64,000 bases of DNA, taken from assembly GCF_002699855.1 (NCBI RefSeq), contig NZ_LKBW01000223.1:44452-108451 (forward strand), written 5' to 3'. Below are positions 26,033 to 37,384 of this stretch, one piece after another. Each line of letters begins with the position of its first letter. Positions within the stretch are counted from its first letter, which is position 1. This DNA is from Pseudomonas amygdali (lineage in GTDB: Bacteria > Pseudomonadota > Gammaproteobacteria > Pseudomonadales > Pseudomonadaceae). A program made the position numbers and the translations under genes. The notes under the pieces were generated by a model. That model was given only the letters and a program-made list of their open reading frames with translations. It was not told where the DNA came from and did not search any database.

Positions 26033-27190
26033 TTATCGTGCCTCGGGACCCGATGGTTCATCACCCTCTACACTGGTATCGATACTCACCACCACCGACA
26101 TGCCCGGCCGTAAATGCTCGAGCATTGGCTGATCGGCATCGACCACGATGCGCACCGGGATGCGCTGGGAAATCTTCACAAAGTTGCCGGTCGCGTTATC
26201 GGCAGGCAGCAGGCTGAATTCAGAACCTGCGGCAGGCGAAATTCGTTGTACGTGGCCGTGCATCTCGTGACCGTCGAGCGCATCGACGGTAAAGCTTACC
26301 GGCTGGCCAAGGCGCACATGGGCCATCTGGGTTTCTTTCATGTTGGCAACGATCCAGCGCTGCTCGGGTACCAGCGCCATCAATTGTGCACCCGAGTTGA
26401 CGTAGGCACCCAGGCGCACGCCGATCTGCCCCAACTGCCCGTCACGCGGGGCGACAATGCGGGTGTTGTCCAGGTCGATGCGCGCCAGTTCGATGGCCGC
26501 CTGAGCATTGGCCACTGAAGCTTCCAGTGAGCCACGGTTGACGATCACCGTTTGCAGATCCTCGCGGGCGATCTGCAATACCGCCCTGGCTTCAGCGACC
26601 GCGGCATTTGCCTGCGCATCGGCAGCACGGGTCACATCAAGCTCGCTTTTCGATACCGAGCCATCGGTCACCAGTGCCTGATTGCGGCGCAGATCGGCAG
26701 CACTCTTGCGGCTCTGGGCGATGCTGTTCTGCAGTTCAGCCTGGCGCTGGCCGATGGTCGCTTCGGCACTGCGTCGCTGTTGCAGGTTATTAGCCAGCGA
26801 GGCTTTCTGTACCGCCAGTTGCGCAATGGCCTGATCCAGGCGCTGGCGATAAATACGATCATCCAGACGCACCAGCAAGTCGCCGGCCTTGACGAACTGG
26901 AAGTCCTGAACCGGCACTTCGTAAACATACCCGCTCAACTGCGGCCCGATCAGCGTGGTCTGGCCCTTTACCTGGGCGTTCTCGGTGCTCTCGATCGGAC
27001 TTGCGAACGGTGGCAGTTGCCAGGCGTATAGCACAACCAGCACCCCGACCAGCGCGACGGCAGCGAAAATCACCGAAGACACGACTCGCTTGCGGGTCGA
27101 GCGCGGCTTGCTGGTCACCGGCGACGTCAACGGTGCAGGTGGCGGCGCGCTGCGGGTTGCTTCTGTATCTGAGGTCGTGGATTCGTTCAT
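26033..27190 (-). CDS. HlyD/EmrA-type efflux membrane-fusion protein
   Basis: A 385-residue periplasmic adaptor anchored by one N-terminal membrane helix (about residues 35-57, FAAVALVGVLVVLYAW). A barrel-sandwich/lipoyl domain (VKGQTTLIGPQLSGYVYEVP) is followed by a long helical hairpin (residues about 110-230) and a beta-barrel region (IVAPRDGQLGQIGVRLGAYVN). It links the inner-membrane DHA2 pump to an outer-membrane channel. The gene overlaps the pump gene by four bases, with the pump first, so both are made together. No outer-membrane factor gene is adjacent. Confidence 0.9.
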   Translation of the reverse strand: MNESTTSDTEATRSAPPPAPLTSPVTSKPRSTRKRVVSSVIFAAVALVGVLVVLYAWQLPPFASPIESTENAQVKGQTTLIGPQLSGYVYEVPVQDFQFVKAGDLLVRLDDRIYRQRLDQAIAQLAVQKASLANNLQQRRSAEATIGQRQAELQNSIAQSRKSAADLRRNQALVTDGSVSKSELDVTRAADAQANAAVAEARAVLQIAREDLQTVIVNRGSLEASVANAQAAIELARIDLDNTRIVAPRDGQLGQIGVRLGAYVNSGAQLMALVPEQRWIVANMKETQMAHVRLGQPVSFTVDALDGHEMHGHVQRISPAAGSEFSLLPADNATGNFVKISQRIPVRIVVDADQPMLEHLRPGMSVVVSIDTSVEGDEPSGPEAR

Positions 27191-28866
27191 GAAGATTTAA
27201 CGCCGGAATTGGATACGGAAGGCGAAGCGGCAGGTGCTACAGGTGCCAACGCCAAAGGTTGAGTGGTCATTTTCAGCCACAGGACCCGGGCTGAAATCCA
27301 GATCATGGTCAGTACGGCAATCAGGGCGATCAGCATGAACACATCGTTGTAGGCCAGCACATTGGCTTCTCGGGTCGCAGCCGTAGCCATCGCGCGCATG
27401 CCTTGAGTGTTGCGCAGCGACGGGTCGGCAATCGCTGAACTGTAACTGGCGCTGTAGCTCTGCAATCGCGCCTGAACCAGCGGGTCGATAAGGGTCAAGT
27501 GCTCAACGATGTGACTGGAGTGAAACTTCTCGCGCACGATCTGAAAAGTGCCCAGTGCAGCAGACCCGATCAGGCCGCCAATGTTTTGTGTGATCCCGAA
27601 CAACACCGAAAAACTCACCATGTTGCGCGGGTTGGCCAGTACACCACTGATCCCCAGCACCAGCGTCGGACCGAGAAAAAACGTACCGCCGAATGCCAGC
27701 AGGAATTGACTGAGATACATGTTCGACTGACGGGTCAGATTGGTCGAATGACTGTCCATCCAGGCACCGACTGCCATCATCGCCAGAGAAATCAGCAATG
27801 GCTTGATCAGGTGCGCAGGGTTGATGGTCAGCGCACTGACCGCCAACCCGGCCACACTGCCCAGCAACATCACCATGTACAGCGTGTGCAGTTGCTGACT
27901 GCCCATGTTCAGCGCCTGAAGAAAGCCTACGGCACCCACTGACTGCTCGGACAGCACCACGCGAAACAGGATAACGGCCAGCCCTAGACGCAGAATCGCC
28001 CCGCTGCCTAGCCAGCGCGTGATCAGCAACGGATTGCTTCGGTTATGCTCGATGGCCAGTCCGGCGCATATCAGCACAATGGAGGCCGCCGACGCCAGAC
28101 CTATCCACTGCGCTTCCAGCCACCATTCAATGCGCCCCAGCGAGAGAACGGCACAGAGCAGCGCAAAACCACCAGCCAACAGGCCGAAGGTCAGGAAATC
28201 CAGCTTTTCGAACGCCTTGAAACGATCACCCGGTGGCAGCTTGAGCAGCAGTACGCAACCCAGCGAGAGTAGCGCCATACCCAGTTCAAACAGATACAAA
28301 CCGCGCCACTGGGCGATCTGCAACAAGTCTTCTGACACCAGCCGGGCCAGCGGCGTCGCCAGCTGGGCGGTGCCAAGCCCGAGCACCAGCGCCTTGAGCC
28401 GCCATTTCTGCGGAAACGCCTGAATCATGTAATACAGCCCAAGGGTACTGAGTGCAGCGCCAACCATGCCGTGCGCCGCACGCACGGCGATGGCTGAATC
28501 AATATCGTTGACGAACAGGTGCGCCAGCGTCACCAGTGCATAAAGCACTAGAAACAGTTCGGTGAACGCGCGCAAACCGAACTGCTGACGAAACTTCACC
28601 AGCAGCAGGTTCATCGACACATTGGTCATGATGTACGCAGCCGGCAGCCAAGCGATGTCCTGCGACGTAGCACCCAGAGCACCCTGCAAATAGGGCAGGT
28701 TGGCAACCACCAGCGCGTTGCCTAGTCCGCCAGTCAGCGCGACGATCACCCCCACCAGCGCAAATGCCCAGCGCCGCGCATCGGAATGCAAAGGCGTCGA
28801 AGGCGAGCCGGGCATGGTTGGACGCTCATGGGCGGCCCACTCGCGCGGGGCATATTTATCAGTCAT
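27187..28866 (-). CDS. DHA2-family MFS drug efflux pump (EmrB-like)
   Basis: A 559-residue, 14-helix drug:proton antiporter of the MFS DHA2 group. Features include ALTGGLGNALVVANLPYLQGALG in TM1, AWLPAAYIMTNVSMNLLLVKFRQQFG (TM2 and motif A), and the C-terminal ARVLWLKM. It is the first gene of an operon with its adaptor protein, giving a tripartite EmrAB-type exporter. The periplasmic-facing loop between the last helices (about 440-500) is long, as in EmrB. No dedicated regulator is adjacent; the divergent gene is metabolic. Confidence 0.9.
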   Translation of the reverse strand: MTDKYAPREWAAHERPTMPGSPSTPLHSDARRWAFALVGVIVALTGGLGNALVVANLPYLQGALGATSQDIAWLPAAYIMTNVSMNLLLVKFRQQFGLRAFTELFLVLYALVTLAHLFVNDIDSAIAVRAAHGMVGAALSTLGLYYMIQAFPQKWRLKALVLGLGTAQLATPLARLVSEDLLQIAQWRGLYLFELGMALLSLGCVLLLKLPPGDRFKAFEKLDFLTFGLLAGGFALLCAVLSLGRIEWWLEAQWIGLASAASIVLICAGLAIEHNRSNPLLITRWLGSGAILRLGLAVILFRVVLSEQSVGAVGFLQALNMGSQQLHTLYMVMLLGSVAGLAVSALTINPAHLIKPLLISLAMMAVGAWMDSHSTNLTRQSNMYLSQFLLAFGGTFFLGPTLVLGISGVLANPRNMVSFSVLFGITQNIGGLIGSAALGTFQIVREKFHSSHIVEHLTLIDPLVQARLQSYSASYSSAIADPSLRNTQGMRAMATAATREANVLAYNDVFMLIALIAVLTMIWISARVLWLKMTTQPLALAPVAPAASPSVSNSGVKSS

Positions 28867-29145
28867 AGAGAACGGTCATGGAGACTTTCATGGGTGCACC
28901 CGAGGAATTCCCTTTTGTGACACTAATGACAGTCATAATACTCATCAGCCAGGCAATGATTCACCCCGGTCAGCCCGGCGCATTAAACTCAGTCTCGCCG
29001 CAAACGCTCTAAATAGTGGCTTTGTAAAACTTCAGGCTATGCTTAAAACGCAGTTTTGCTTTGCACATTTGCGCTGCTAGGATCTTCTGCGACGCTCCAA
29101 AAAGACTCGAACAAGAAGAAAGCGCAACCGAACAAGGAGTTCAGA

Positions 29146-30244
29146 ATGAGTTCACAGGTTTCATCGGCCCGCCCGGTTCGGCAACCCTCCAGCCGGGATT
29201 CGATCGTTGTCGAGGTGCGTAACCACATGGGTCACCTGACCCTCAATCGCCCGGAAGGCCTGAACGCAATCGATCTGGACATGGTCCGCACACTTCGCCA
29301 GCAGCTTGACCTCTGGGCTGACGACCCGTCTGTTCATGCAGTGGTTCTGCGCGGCGCAGGTAGCAAGGCATTCTGCGCTGGCGGCGATATCCGTTCACTG
29401 TACGAAAGCCATCAGAACGGCCAGGACCTGCACTACACATTCTTTGCCGAAGAGTATGAGCTGGACCTGACCATTCACCGTTACCGCAAACCGATACTGG
29501 CCCTGATGGACGGTCTGGTGCTGGGCGGCGGCATGGGCCTTGTCCAGGGCGCTGACCTGCGCGTGGTAACCGAACGCAGCCGACTAGGCATGCCGGAAGT
29601 CGCCATTGGCTACTTTCCGGATGTCGGTGGCAGTTATTTCCTGTCGCGTCTTCCTGGCGAGCTGGGCACCTGGCTGGGCGTGACCGGGTCCCAGATCGGC
29701 GCTGCCGATGCCTTGTACTGCGGGCTTGCCAACTGGTCGATGAACAGCGAAATGCTGCCGCGCCTCGACCACATGCTCGACCACCTGAAATGGAAATCGA
29801 CGCCGCTCAAGGACCTGCAGGGTGCCCTCGCCAAGCTGGCGACCCAGCGCCTGCCCTACCCGCCTCTGGAAACCCTGCGCCCGGCGATTGATCATTTTTT
29901 CGGCTTGCCGGATATCCCCAGCATACTCGAGCAGTTGCAAGAGGTGGTCATCGGCGACACCCGCGAGTGGGCGCTGGATACCGTCGGCCGCATGAAGCGT
30001 CACTCGCCGCTGGCGATGGCCGTGACCCTGGAAATGCTCCGTCGTGGCCGTCACTTGCCACTACAGGACTGCTTTGCCATGGAACTGCACCTGGACCGCC
30101 AAATGGTTCGAGCGCGGCGACCTGATTGAGGGCATACGCGCCCTGATAATCGATAAAGACAAGAAGCCGCAATGGAAACACGCCAGCGCGCAGGACGTCA
30201 GCAGCGCGCATGTGCAGGGTTTCTTCAGCGGTGTGGAGAATTAA
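29146..30244 (+). pseudogene. 3-hydroxyisobutyryl-CoA hydrolase / enoyl-CoA hydratase family, frameshifted
   Basis: A crotonase-fold enzyme, best matching the HIBCH group of valine catabolism by length (about 365 residues if repaired) and motifs: GSKAFCAGGDIRSLYE, GLVLGGGMGLVQGADLRVVT and EVAIGYFPDVGGSYFLSRLPG. The start has GGAG seven bases upstream. After HLDR the frame is lost: one extra base around 30098-30103 sends it to a stop at 30129, while the expected ending (WFERGDLIEGIRALIIDKDK) continues in the next frame to 30244. It is followed at once by an acyl-CoA dehydrogenase, a normal pairing. A sequencing error cannot be excluded. Confidence 0.85.
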
Positions 30245-30247
30245 GTC

Positions 30248-31399
30248 GTGCACGACCTTGAATTGACCGAAGAACAGGTAATGATTCGCGACATGGCGCG
30301 CGACTTTGCCCGCAACGAAATCGCCCCGCACGCCCAGGCCTGGGAAAAGGCCGGCTGGATCGATGATGCGCTGGTCGCCAAACTTGGCGAGCTGGGCCTT
30401 TTAGGCATGGTGGTGCCGGAGCAGTGGGGCGGTACCTACATCGACTATGTCGCCTATGCATTGGCGGTTGAAGAGATCTCCGCTGCCGACGCAGCTACCG
30501 GCACGCTGATGAGCGTACACAGCTCAGTTGGCTGCGGGCCAGCGCTCAATTACGGGACTGATGAGCAGAAACACACCTGGCTGGAAAAGCTCGCCACCGG
30601 TCGGGCTATAGGTTGCTTTTGCCTGACCGAACCGCATGCGGGCTCTGAAGCACATAACCTGCGCACTCGTGCCGAGTTGCAAGGTGATGAGTGGGTCATC
30701 AATGGTGCCAAACAGTTCGTCAGTAACGGCAAACGCGCACAACTGGCCATCGTGTTTGCCGTGACCGACCCACAGCTCGGCAAAAAGGGCCTGTCAGCGT
30801 TTCTGGTGCCCACCGAAAACCCCGGTTTCGTGGTTGACCGCAGCGAACACAAGATGGGCATCAGGGCGTCAGACACCTGCGCCGTCACGCTTAACAATTG
30901 CCGTATCCCGGCGGCCAACCTGCTGGGTGAGCGCGGCAAGGGGCTGTCCATTGCCCTCTCCAACCTGGAAGGTGGCCGTATCGGCATCGCGGCGCAGGCG
31001 CTGGGCATCGCCCGCGCCGCGTTTGAAGCCGCGCTGGCCTATGCGCGTGAACGTGTGCAGTTCGACAAGCCGATCATCGAGCACCAGAGCATCGCCAACC
31101 TGCTGGCCGACATGCACACCCGCATCAATGCCGCGCGGCTGTTGATTCTGCATGCCGCGCGCCTGCGCAGCGCCGGGCAGCCGTGCCTGTCCGAAGCCTC
31201 GCAAGCCAAGCTGTTCGCTTCGGAAATGGCCGAGTGGGTGTGTTCCAAAGCAATCCAGATTCATGGCGGCTACGGCTACCTGGAAGACTACCCTGTCGAA
31301 AGGTACTACCGCGACGCGCGCATCACCCAGATCTACGAAGGCTCCAGTGAGATCCAGCGTCTGCTGATTGCCCGCGAACTGCGTCACTACCTGGTCTGA
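30248..31399 (+). CDS. Acyl-CoA dehydrogenase
   Basis: A 383-residue FAD-dependent acyl-CoA dehydrogenase, of the short/branched-chain (isobutyryl-CoA-type) group judging by its neighbour. Visible are the N-terminal helical domain, the middle beta-domain signature [20 protein letters not shown], the FAD/substrate region [22 protein letters not shown], and catalytic Glu364 in [11 protein letters not shown]. The GTG start has GGAG nine bases upstream and lies three bases after the hydrolase stop, so the two genes form one operon. Likely pathway: valine or branched-chain acyl-CoA breakdown. Confidence 0.93.
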   Translation: MHDLELTEEQVMIRDMARDFARNEIAPHAQAWEKAGWIDDALVAKLGELGLLGMVVPEQWGGTYIDYVAYALAVEEISAADAATGTLMSVHSSVGCGPALNYGTDEQKHTWLEKLATGRAIGCFCLTEPHAGSEAHNLRTRAELQGDEWVINGAKQFVSNGKRAQLAIVFAVTDPQLGKKGLSAFLVPTENPGFVVDRSEHKMGIRASDTCAVTLNNCRIPAANLLGERGKGLSIALSNLEGGRIGIAAQALGIARAAFEAALAYARERVQFDKPIIEHQSIANLLADMHTRINAARLLILHAARLRSAGQPCLSEASQAKLFASEMAEWVCSKAIQIHGGYGYLEDYPVERYYRDARITQIYEGSSEIQRLLIARELRHYLV

Positions 31400-31410
31400 T
31401 AAACGCGACT

Positions 31411-31436
31411 GCCCCGGCGATGCCTATCGCCGGGGC
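31411..31436. terminator. Rho-independent terminator hairpin
   Basis: A perfect 11-bp stem, GCCCCGGCGAT-gcct-ATCGCCGGGGC, lies 11 bases after the acyl-CoA dehydrogenase stop. It probably also limits transcription from the convergent giant gene. Confidence 0.75.
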
Positions 31437-31442
31437 ATGCTG

Positions 31443-34400
31443 TCAGCGCGTCATGAATCGCTCCCGCCCAAGCAGTGTCACCAGCAACGCGACCGAGTCG
31501 GCGTTTTTAAGCGTGATGTCGATACGCTTGCGAACATCGTCGTAAAACACGTCTTGAGCCTCATCTAGGGTCTTCTTACCCGCTATCCGCAGAATCGTCT
31601 GCTTACCATTACCGTCCGTTCGCCTCAAGTCGCGCCACGCGTCTTCATCCAGCTGCCTGAACAGTTTGTCGCGGTCAGTGTGGTAGGACAGGGTCTTTTG
31701 CTGTTGATAGGTCAGCTCGTTTCTGATGCGCAGTCGATACTCCGATGCATCATCCAGTAAATCAACAAATGGCGCCTGAGATTCGAGATAGGCAATGTCG
31801 TCAGTCTTGAGCACCAGGTGAGATAACTCATGAATCAGGATCGTGGCGCGATAATGCGGACCATGCTTGAATTCACCCGAGCGAATGACGTTGAGCTTGA
31901 AACGGTAGGTAGGCAAACGAAAGAACTGCTCAGTCAGAAAAACCCGCCTTAATGGGTCAGCTTCGAAGATAAACGCACTGGCGGACTCGTTGCCCACCCG
32001 GTTAATGCCGACCACGTAACGCTTGGAGTCGATAGGCGACATCGAAGGGCTCATCAACTCCTCGTAAATCTTGGTAACGGCCTTTTTGGTGACTTTATAT
32101 AAATGCTCATCCGGGACCTTCTGAGCAAAAAAATCAGCCAGTATCTTTTCCGTCCGTGGATCTGGCTTTCCGTCCGGCAATCGCCTGGTCAGGTTGGCCA
32201 GGCAGTTTTCCAGATAATGCTGAGCCTGAACATATGCATCTTCGATGGCCTGGGCCATTTCTCGATAGGAATGTCGAATCTCGGACATACCTCGAGCATT
32301 GATGACTATCAGGTCGTCAACCAGATCATCAATGACGCTGCCTTCAATACGGGTAAGTGCACCACCGCCACCTTTTAGTCCGCCCTGAATATCGAGTTTC
32401 CATTGCTGATCGGCATCAAGACTGACCGAGGGGCCAATCTTCTTGCCCGCAATAATGAACCAACCGTCCTCATCGGACTGCAATTCATAGGTCTTACCAC
32501 CAATGGCTGCATACTTTCTATCGGTGGCCGGATCGCGGTAGACACTTAACAGCTCATCCCTTTGCAGCGTGTCCAAGGCGATCTCATGAGCTTCGAATTC
32601 GCGCAGGCGGTCTCTTATCTGCTGCGTCAGTGAGCTATTGCTCCAGGAAAACCCGGACTCATTGGGCTCATCTTCCAGTTGCAAAAGCGTGTCGGACAGA
32701 GCAGCGTCGTCCGGTAACGTGCTGGTCTCGTCAACCGTACGTGATGTGAATGCCGAAGAGTTCTGCCCGGAAGAGATCATTACGCTCAAGGCAGCCATGA
32801 ACTCCGACAGGGCCTTGCCCCAGTGCTGCCCCCCGGCCGAGATGACCGACAGATTCAATAGCGCCTGCCCCTGGATGATACCAACCAATGCACCCAGACG
32901 CCCCGGCATCAGTGCCATGACTTGCTCGGCCCCCAGAGTGAACAGGTACCGGGAAGCAGCGCGGCGCTGTTCGGCATTAGTGACGCTGTGCTGTTGCACT
33001 TGTAACTTCAGGGTATCCAGAGCGCCCTCGAACATCAGCAGCAGACAGTTACCGTTATAGGGATCGATTTGCACGGTCACCGGTGCAGGAGTATCAAAGG
33101 GCACGTCAAAAGAGGATTCTGCACTGAAAGGGAGATGCGGCTCCACGAAGCCACCTTTGTCATAGACTTTGCGCAAATGGGGATCAACACGATCCAGAAT
33201 GTACGCTTGAAGATAGGTAGAGGTATGGATGTCCCTCAACAGCGCAGCCTGGTCCTGGTACTCCTTGAAAACAAATTCGTCGTGCAGTGGCGCGTAAAGC
33301 ACCCACGGTCCCGATTGGCTTTCATGCGGCCCCATCAGATACGTATTGAGTACGAGGGTCGGCTCCCAGCCTTCCTTGGCAGGGAGCAACTGCAGGGGGC
33401 TGAATACCATCTTGCAGCCGTTGACGGGAAGGCGTGCAATGGCATCAGGCATATCAAGAACGTTTTCGATAACCGTATAAGCTTGCTCGGACAACTCATT
33501 CTTGAGCCTGAGCGCAAACGCTCGCAGTATATCCAGCGAAGGGATCTGATCGACGAACAGTTTGCGTCGCTTGAGGTAATCAGGAGCAGTCGCGGCAAGG
33601 ATCGGGTCGAGCATGCTCCGGTAACCCGCAGCGATGTCCAGCGACCTCACCAGATCACGAACGTAAGCCGGAGTGAGCGACGCGTTCAGTGGCTTATCGT
33701 GCGCTGATGAGAGAAGGATGACCCCGTCCTACCTGGACAGGAAACGGTCGATGGCATATTCCACAAGGGTTTCGCTGACTGATTGTGTGGCCGCCGGTAT
33801 CGACTGGGGTGTCTGCCCCGGTGCGACCGGGACAGGAATGTAATGCGCCATTGTCACCCGGACGCTTTCAGGGTCAGGGCAAGGCTCGGTGAAATCAGTG
33901 TTGAACCTGCTTTTCAGTCGCTCGCAGGAGTAGTCATAGAGACTGGGTATATCAAACAAAAAATCTTTCTGGCCGATACAGGTCACATAGAACCGCTGCA
34001 GGGCATTCACCAGCGTAATCTGATCAGTCCCCGACGCTTCGCTGACCCATGAAGGGACGATGGCTTTGTAGATGATGAACTGGATGGCAACGCCCAGATA
34101 GCCAAGAGCCTGGCGATTTCGGTCATCGCGCTCTCCTGCACTCAGCAGGTTGACGAAAAGTTCTGACGGTACCCGCCAGGTCACGGCCTGCTGATAAAGA
34201 TACGCCACGGTGCTTCGCTGACGTTCCACCTCGCCACGTTGTAACATTTCGATGAAATGCTCTTCAATGCGTTGCAGTTTTACCTTGAGATCCAGCGTGC
34301 CAGTCCGGGTACGATGATCAAGCAGCCTCTGCCTGTCCGGCTCGGCAAGAACCCCCGACAAGTGCGAAACCAGTTCGAAACCTGTCAACCGCGCAGCAAT

Positions 34401-36677
34401 GTAGTCTTTCAGTGCCTGCAGGGTTTCGAAACTTACAAGTCCCTTGCTCAGTACCCACAGAGCGGGCGAGCTGTGAGCAAGCCTGTTATTGATCACGAAC
34501 GCGTTGGGCACCTGGATTGCAGGTGATTCAGGATCGAACTGAACAGAAACGGTGAACGCATCGACCTGTGACTCACCCAGAGCCTACCTGAGACCAGGCA
34601 GTGGCCGGTCCAGTAATTGCTGAACGCTCTCGATGACCGACTCGGGAAGCAAACCTGTACGCTTTTCAACAAGCAATTCCAGGCGCAGTGCATACTCGCG
34701 GACCAGGCCGGATATCACACCGGGGCGCTCGCTGCTATCCAGCTGACGAACCGTACGTGAATAGAATTGGCTGATTTGCTCTTCGAAGCGGCGAGGAAAC
34801 TCCTCCTGTACACAGACCAGTATGTGTTCGAGCAATGCCAACGGCAGGCGTTGCAACGGCCGGTTCAGAACCGGAGTTATCAGCCCTGCCACCACCACGC
34901 TGTCTGACAGGGGGTCCTGCGTGTAGCCACAAACGCGGTCAAGCGCCAACGAAAGCAGCCGCACAGGCACCCCATCCATGGCAGCCGGCAAGATCCAAAG
35001 GGCCCGGGCATCCAGAGGTGGTCCTCCAATTACAGCCAGGTAACGGTTCAGCGCGTGACGCATGCAGCCCTCTACACCGGCATGTAGAACATCAACGCGC
35101 TCAAGCAACACATCAAGCTTCTTCAGTTTGCCAATCCAGTTGTAAGAAGGCTCGGAAACAAGCGTCGGATGCTCCCCCACGCTAGCCTGGATCGAGGCTC
35201 CCCAGGTTTAGCCAAAGGGCAGCACTTCCGGACGCCAGCGCCCTGAGTCGTGGAGGTTTGATAGCCGGCCATCCAGTAGTGCGCGAATATCCAGTGCATC
35301 ATCAACCCGAACCGGATTTTTTTCATATTGGATCGGTGGCAGGCCCAGGACATAACGCAAATTGCGCTTTTGCAGAGCGATCACAGAGTCAGCGAATTCA
35401 CTGAAAAACACGTTGGCTAACGCATCCTGATACGACTCGACCTTACCCTTCTCTTTAATGGCAAGGTGATCGTTCAAGGATGAATAAAACAGCAGCTCGG
35501 CACGTGAGGGGGCGCTCAGTACGTGCGCTATTGCACGAGCCGGATCATCAAAGCGCAAGAAGCCCGACAGCGAGGAGTAGAGAAACGCACTCGACGGCTG
35601 TTCTGCGGGAAAATCAATCAGGAACACGCCCACCAGCTTGACAGGCTCCTGTCCAGCAACGGTGACTGACAACCGTTGAACGCGTATCGACTGTGCATTG
35701 CCAGGTTGCGAGGGTAACAGGCTGAGCAAACAGCGATACTCTGCTTCAGTCATCGTGCCATGTGCCCGGCTCGATAGAAGATGCTGAAGAAAGCACTCAG
35801 CGAGCGCATGACCAATAAAGTCTCTTGCTGTACGGCCGTCCTGTCGTTTTGACATCCAGTAGTCAGACAGCAATTGCTCGTATGCATCGCGGACTCCCGA
35901 AACCACGTCAGCCAGCGCCAGCTCGAAAAGCTCGCTCTGCGCTTGCGGCAAGACAAGGCCCCGCGCATCCAGAAATTGCCGTATCAGACCCGTCGGAAGA
36001 ACGTTCAGGGAAAATGCCTGCACAGCAGCATCAGCCAGATACTGAGTGCCCACTACCGATGACACCACCGGATTGGCTCCGGGGTCAGTGCCCAGAATCT
36101 GCACCACCTGACTGAAAACGTCGACGCTGTCTGCGACGCCTCTCTGCACTAACGCCGTCTGCAAGGCCTTGCCTGCCGCAGCTCGCAGGTCCGGCAGCTC
36201 CTGCAGCTCCTGCAACTGGACCAACAGGCGTTCCAGATGCCCGGCCTGCTGGCGCATGATCGCCAGCGTACGCGCTTCGAAGAGCGAGCCCTCGACACGC
36301 TCTGCCTCGATAGTCGATATATCGCTGACGTCGCCAAACCGCTGCTGCAAGGCACTTAGCAGCGAAGTGCGGCTCTCGAATCGCTCGACCCCGAAGGTCA
36401 GGGTACTCAAAAAGACTGGCGCGGCACCTGGCGTGGGGTCACTGATTAACAAGGCACCCGCAAGTTCGGCGTTATCGGGCGAATTGTCGCCTATGATCAG
36501 CCGATCAGCTCTTGGAAGGGGTGCATCGCTGTTGGGCTCGACACTTACTCCGACCAATAATTGCAGCCACTTGCCATCTTCACTGCTGATGCGTGAGCTG
36601 CCGACTGCGTCATGAATGTCCTGTGTGAATCGGCTGCGCAGAGAGTCGCTGAAAAAATAGGGAAGTACTGTTGGCAT
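31443..36677 (-). pseudogene. Giant DUF6543/dermonecrotic-toxin-like protein gene with three in-frame stops
   Basis: One reading frame of about 1,744 codons, starting at MPTVLPYFFSDSLRSRF with AAGGA eight bases upstream. It is broken by TAA (35210-35208), TAG (34586-34584) and TAG (33731-33729) but never shifts frame. Coding-like sequence runs straight through each stop; for example VEYAIDRFLSR, then stop, then DGVILLSSAHDKPLNASLTP. The last third (FEGALDTLKLQV, TYELQSDEDGWFIIAGKKIGP, LPTYRFKLNVIRSGEF) resembles giant DUF6543 proteins of Pseudomonas. Near the C terminus lies ILIHELSHLVLKTDDIAYLE, an HExxH metalloprotease motif with a TDD follow-up as in M35-type aspzincins. The first 500 residues match nothing I recognise. 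Alternatives are four separate proteins or stop-codon readthrough; decay is most likely. Confidence 0.7.
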
Positions 36678-36765
36678 GTGCTGTTTCCTTTGACTAGCCC
36701 TCATCGCTCACTGCGCCGGGGCACGTGGCAGAGGAAAAGGAAACAGCTTATTGAGGTAGCACGAC

Positions 36766-36802
36766 GCGCCTGCGTTACATAAAGCAATGGGTCCGCAGGC
36801 GC
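36766..36802. repeat. Inverted repeat between the giant gene and the FMN reductase
   Basis: Arms GCGCCTGCG and CGCAGGCGC (9 bp, perfect) flank a 19-base loop, with flanking GAC/GTC able to extend the stem past a bulge. It lies just after the FMN reductase stop on the minus strand and before the giant gene. There is no U-tract, so it may be a weak terminator or an RNA-stabilising hairpin. Confidence 0.4.
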
Positions 36803-36814
36803 ACGTCGCCCACA

Positions 36815-37384
36815 TCAATTAACGGAAGGCTGGACGTTCTTTTCAACCCATGCAGCGAAGGCGTTGATGAACGTCTCCAAAAATGGCCGTGTCTTGTCGG
36901 ACAGTGCGCCCGCTTCATCGAAAAAGCTTCCAGCGCCACCCAGGTATGCCTCAGGCTGCTGAAGGCACAGCACGTCCAGAAATACCAGAGACTGGCGCAG
37001 GTGATGGTTGGCACCAAAGCCACCGACAGCACCCGGAGAAGCGCTTATGACCGCGCCGGGTTTGCCGCTGAAAGCGCTTTTGCCGTAAGGACGCGAGCCC
37101 ACATCAATGGCATTTTTCAGGGCACCCGGCACCGAACGGTTGTATTCCGGTGTTACAAAAAGCACGCCGTCGGCAGCGCCCAACTGGTCGCGAAATGCAC
37201 TGTAGGCTGGCGGCCGAGAAGCGCCATCAATGTCTTCGTTATACAGAGGCAAATCGCCAATTTCGACGATATTAAGTTTAAGGCTGGCAGGTGCCAGCTC
37301 CGCGAGGGCAAGCGCAATTTTTCGGTTGATGGAGTCTTTTCGCAGACTGCCGACCAATACGGCAATGGTATGAACCTGGCTCAT
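36815..37384 (-). CDS. NADPH-dependent FMN reductase
   Basis: A 189-residue flavodoxin-fold reductase of the NADPH-dependent FMN reductase family (ChrR/SsuE/ArsH-like). The phosphate-binding loop is VGSLRKDSINRKIA, the flavin-contact segment is FVTPEYNRSVPGALKNAIDVGSR, and SASPGAVGGFGANHHLRQ closes the site. It probably reduces flavins, quinones or metal oxyanions in the cytosol. The start MSQVHTIAVL is chosen over a longer in-frame ORF. It stands alone on its strand. Confidence 0.9.
   Translation of the reverse strand: MSQVHTIAVLVGSLRKDSINRKIALALAELAPASLKLNIVEIGDLPLYNEDIDGASRPPAYSAFRDQLGAADGVLFVTPEYNRSVPGALKNAIDVGSRPYGKSAFSGKPGAVISASPGAVGGFGANHHLRQSLVFLDVLCLQQPEAYLGGAGSFFDEAGALSDKTRPFLETFINAFAAWVEKNVQPSVN

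Noticed and set aside
25723..26064. 113-codon minus-strand open frame rich in Arg
   Set aside because: It is the translation of the 67-bp tandem repeats; the repeated RNDHRNYRA-type peptide is a by-product.
36678..36814. Possible hrp box for type III secretion upstream of the giant gene
   Set aside because: I searched for GGAACC-N15/16-CCAC on the minus strand and found no acceptable match.
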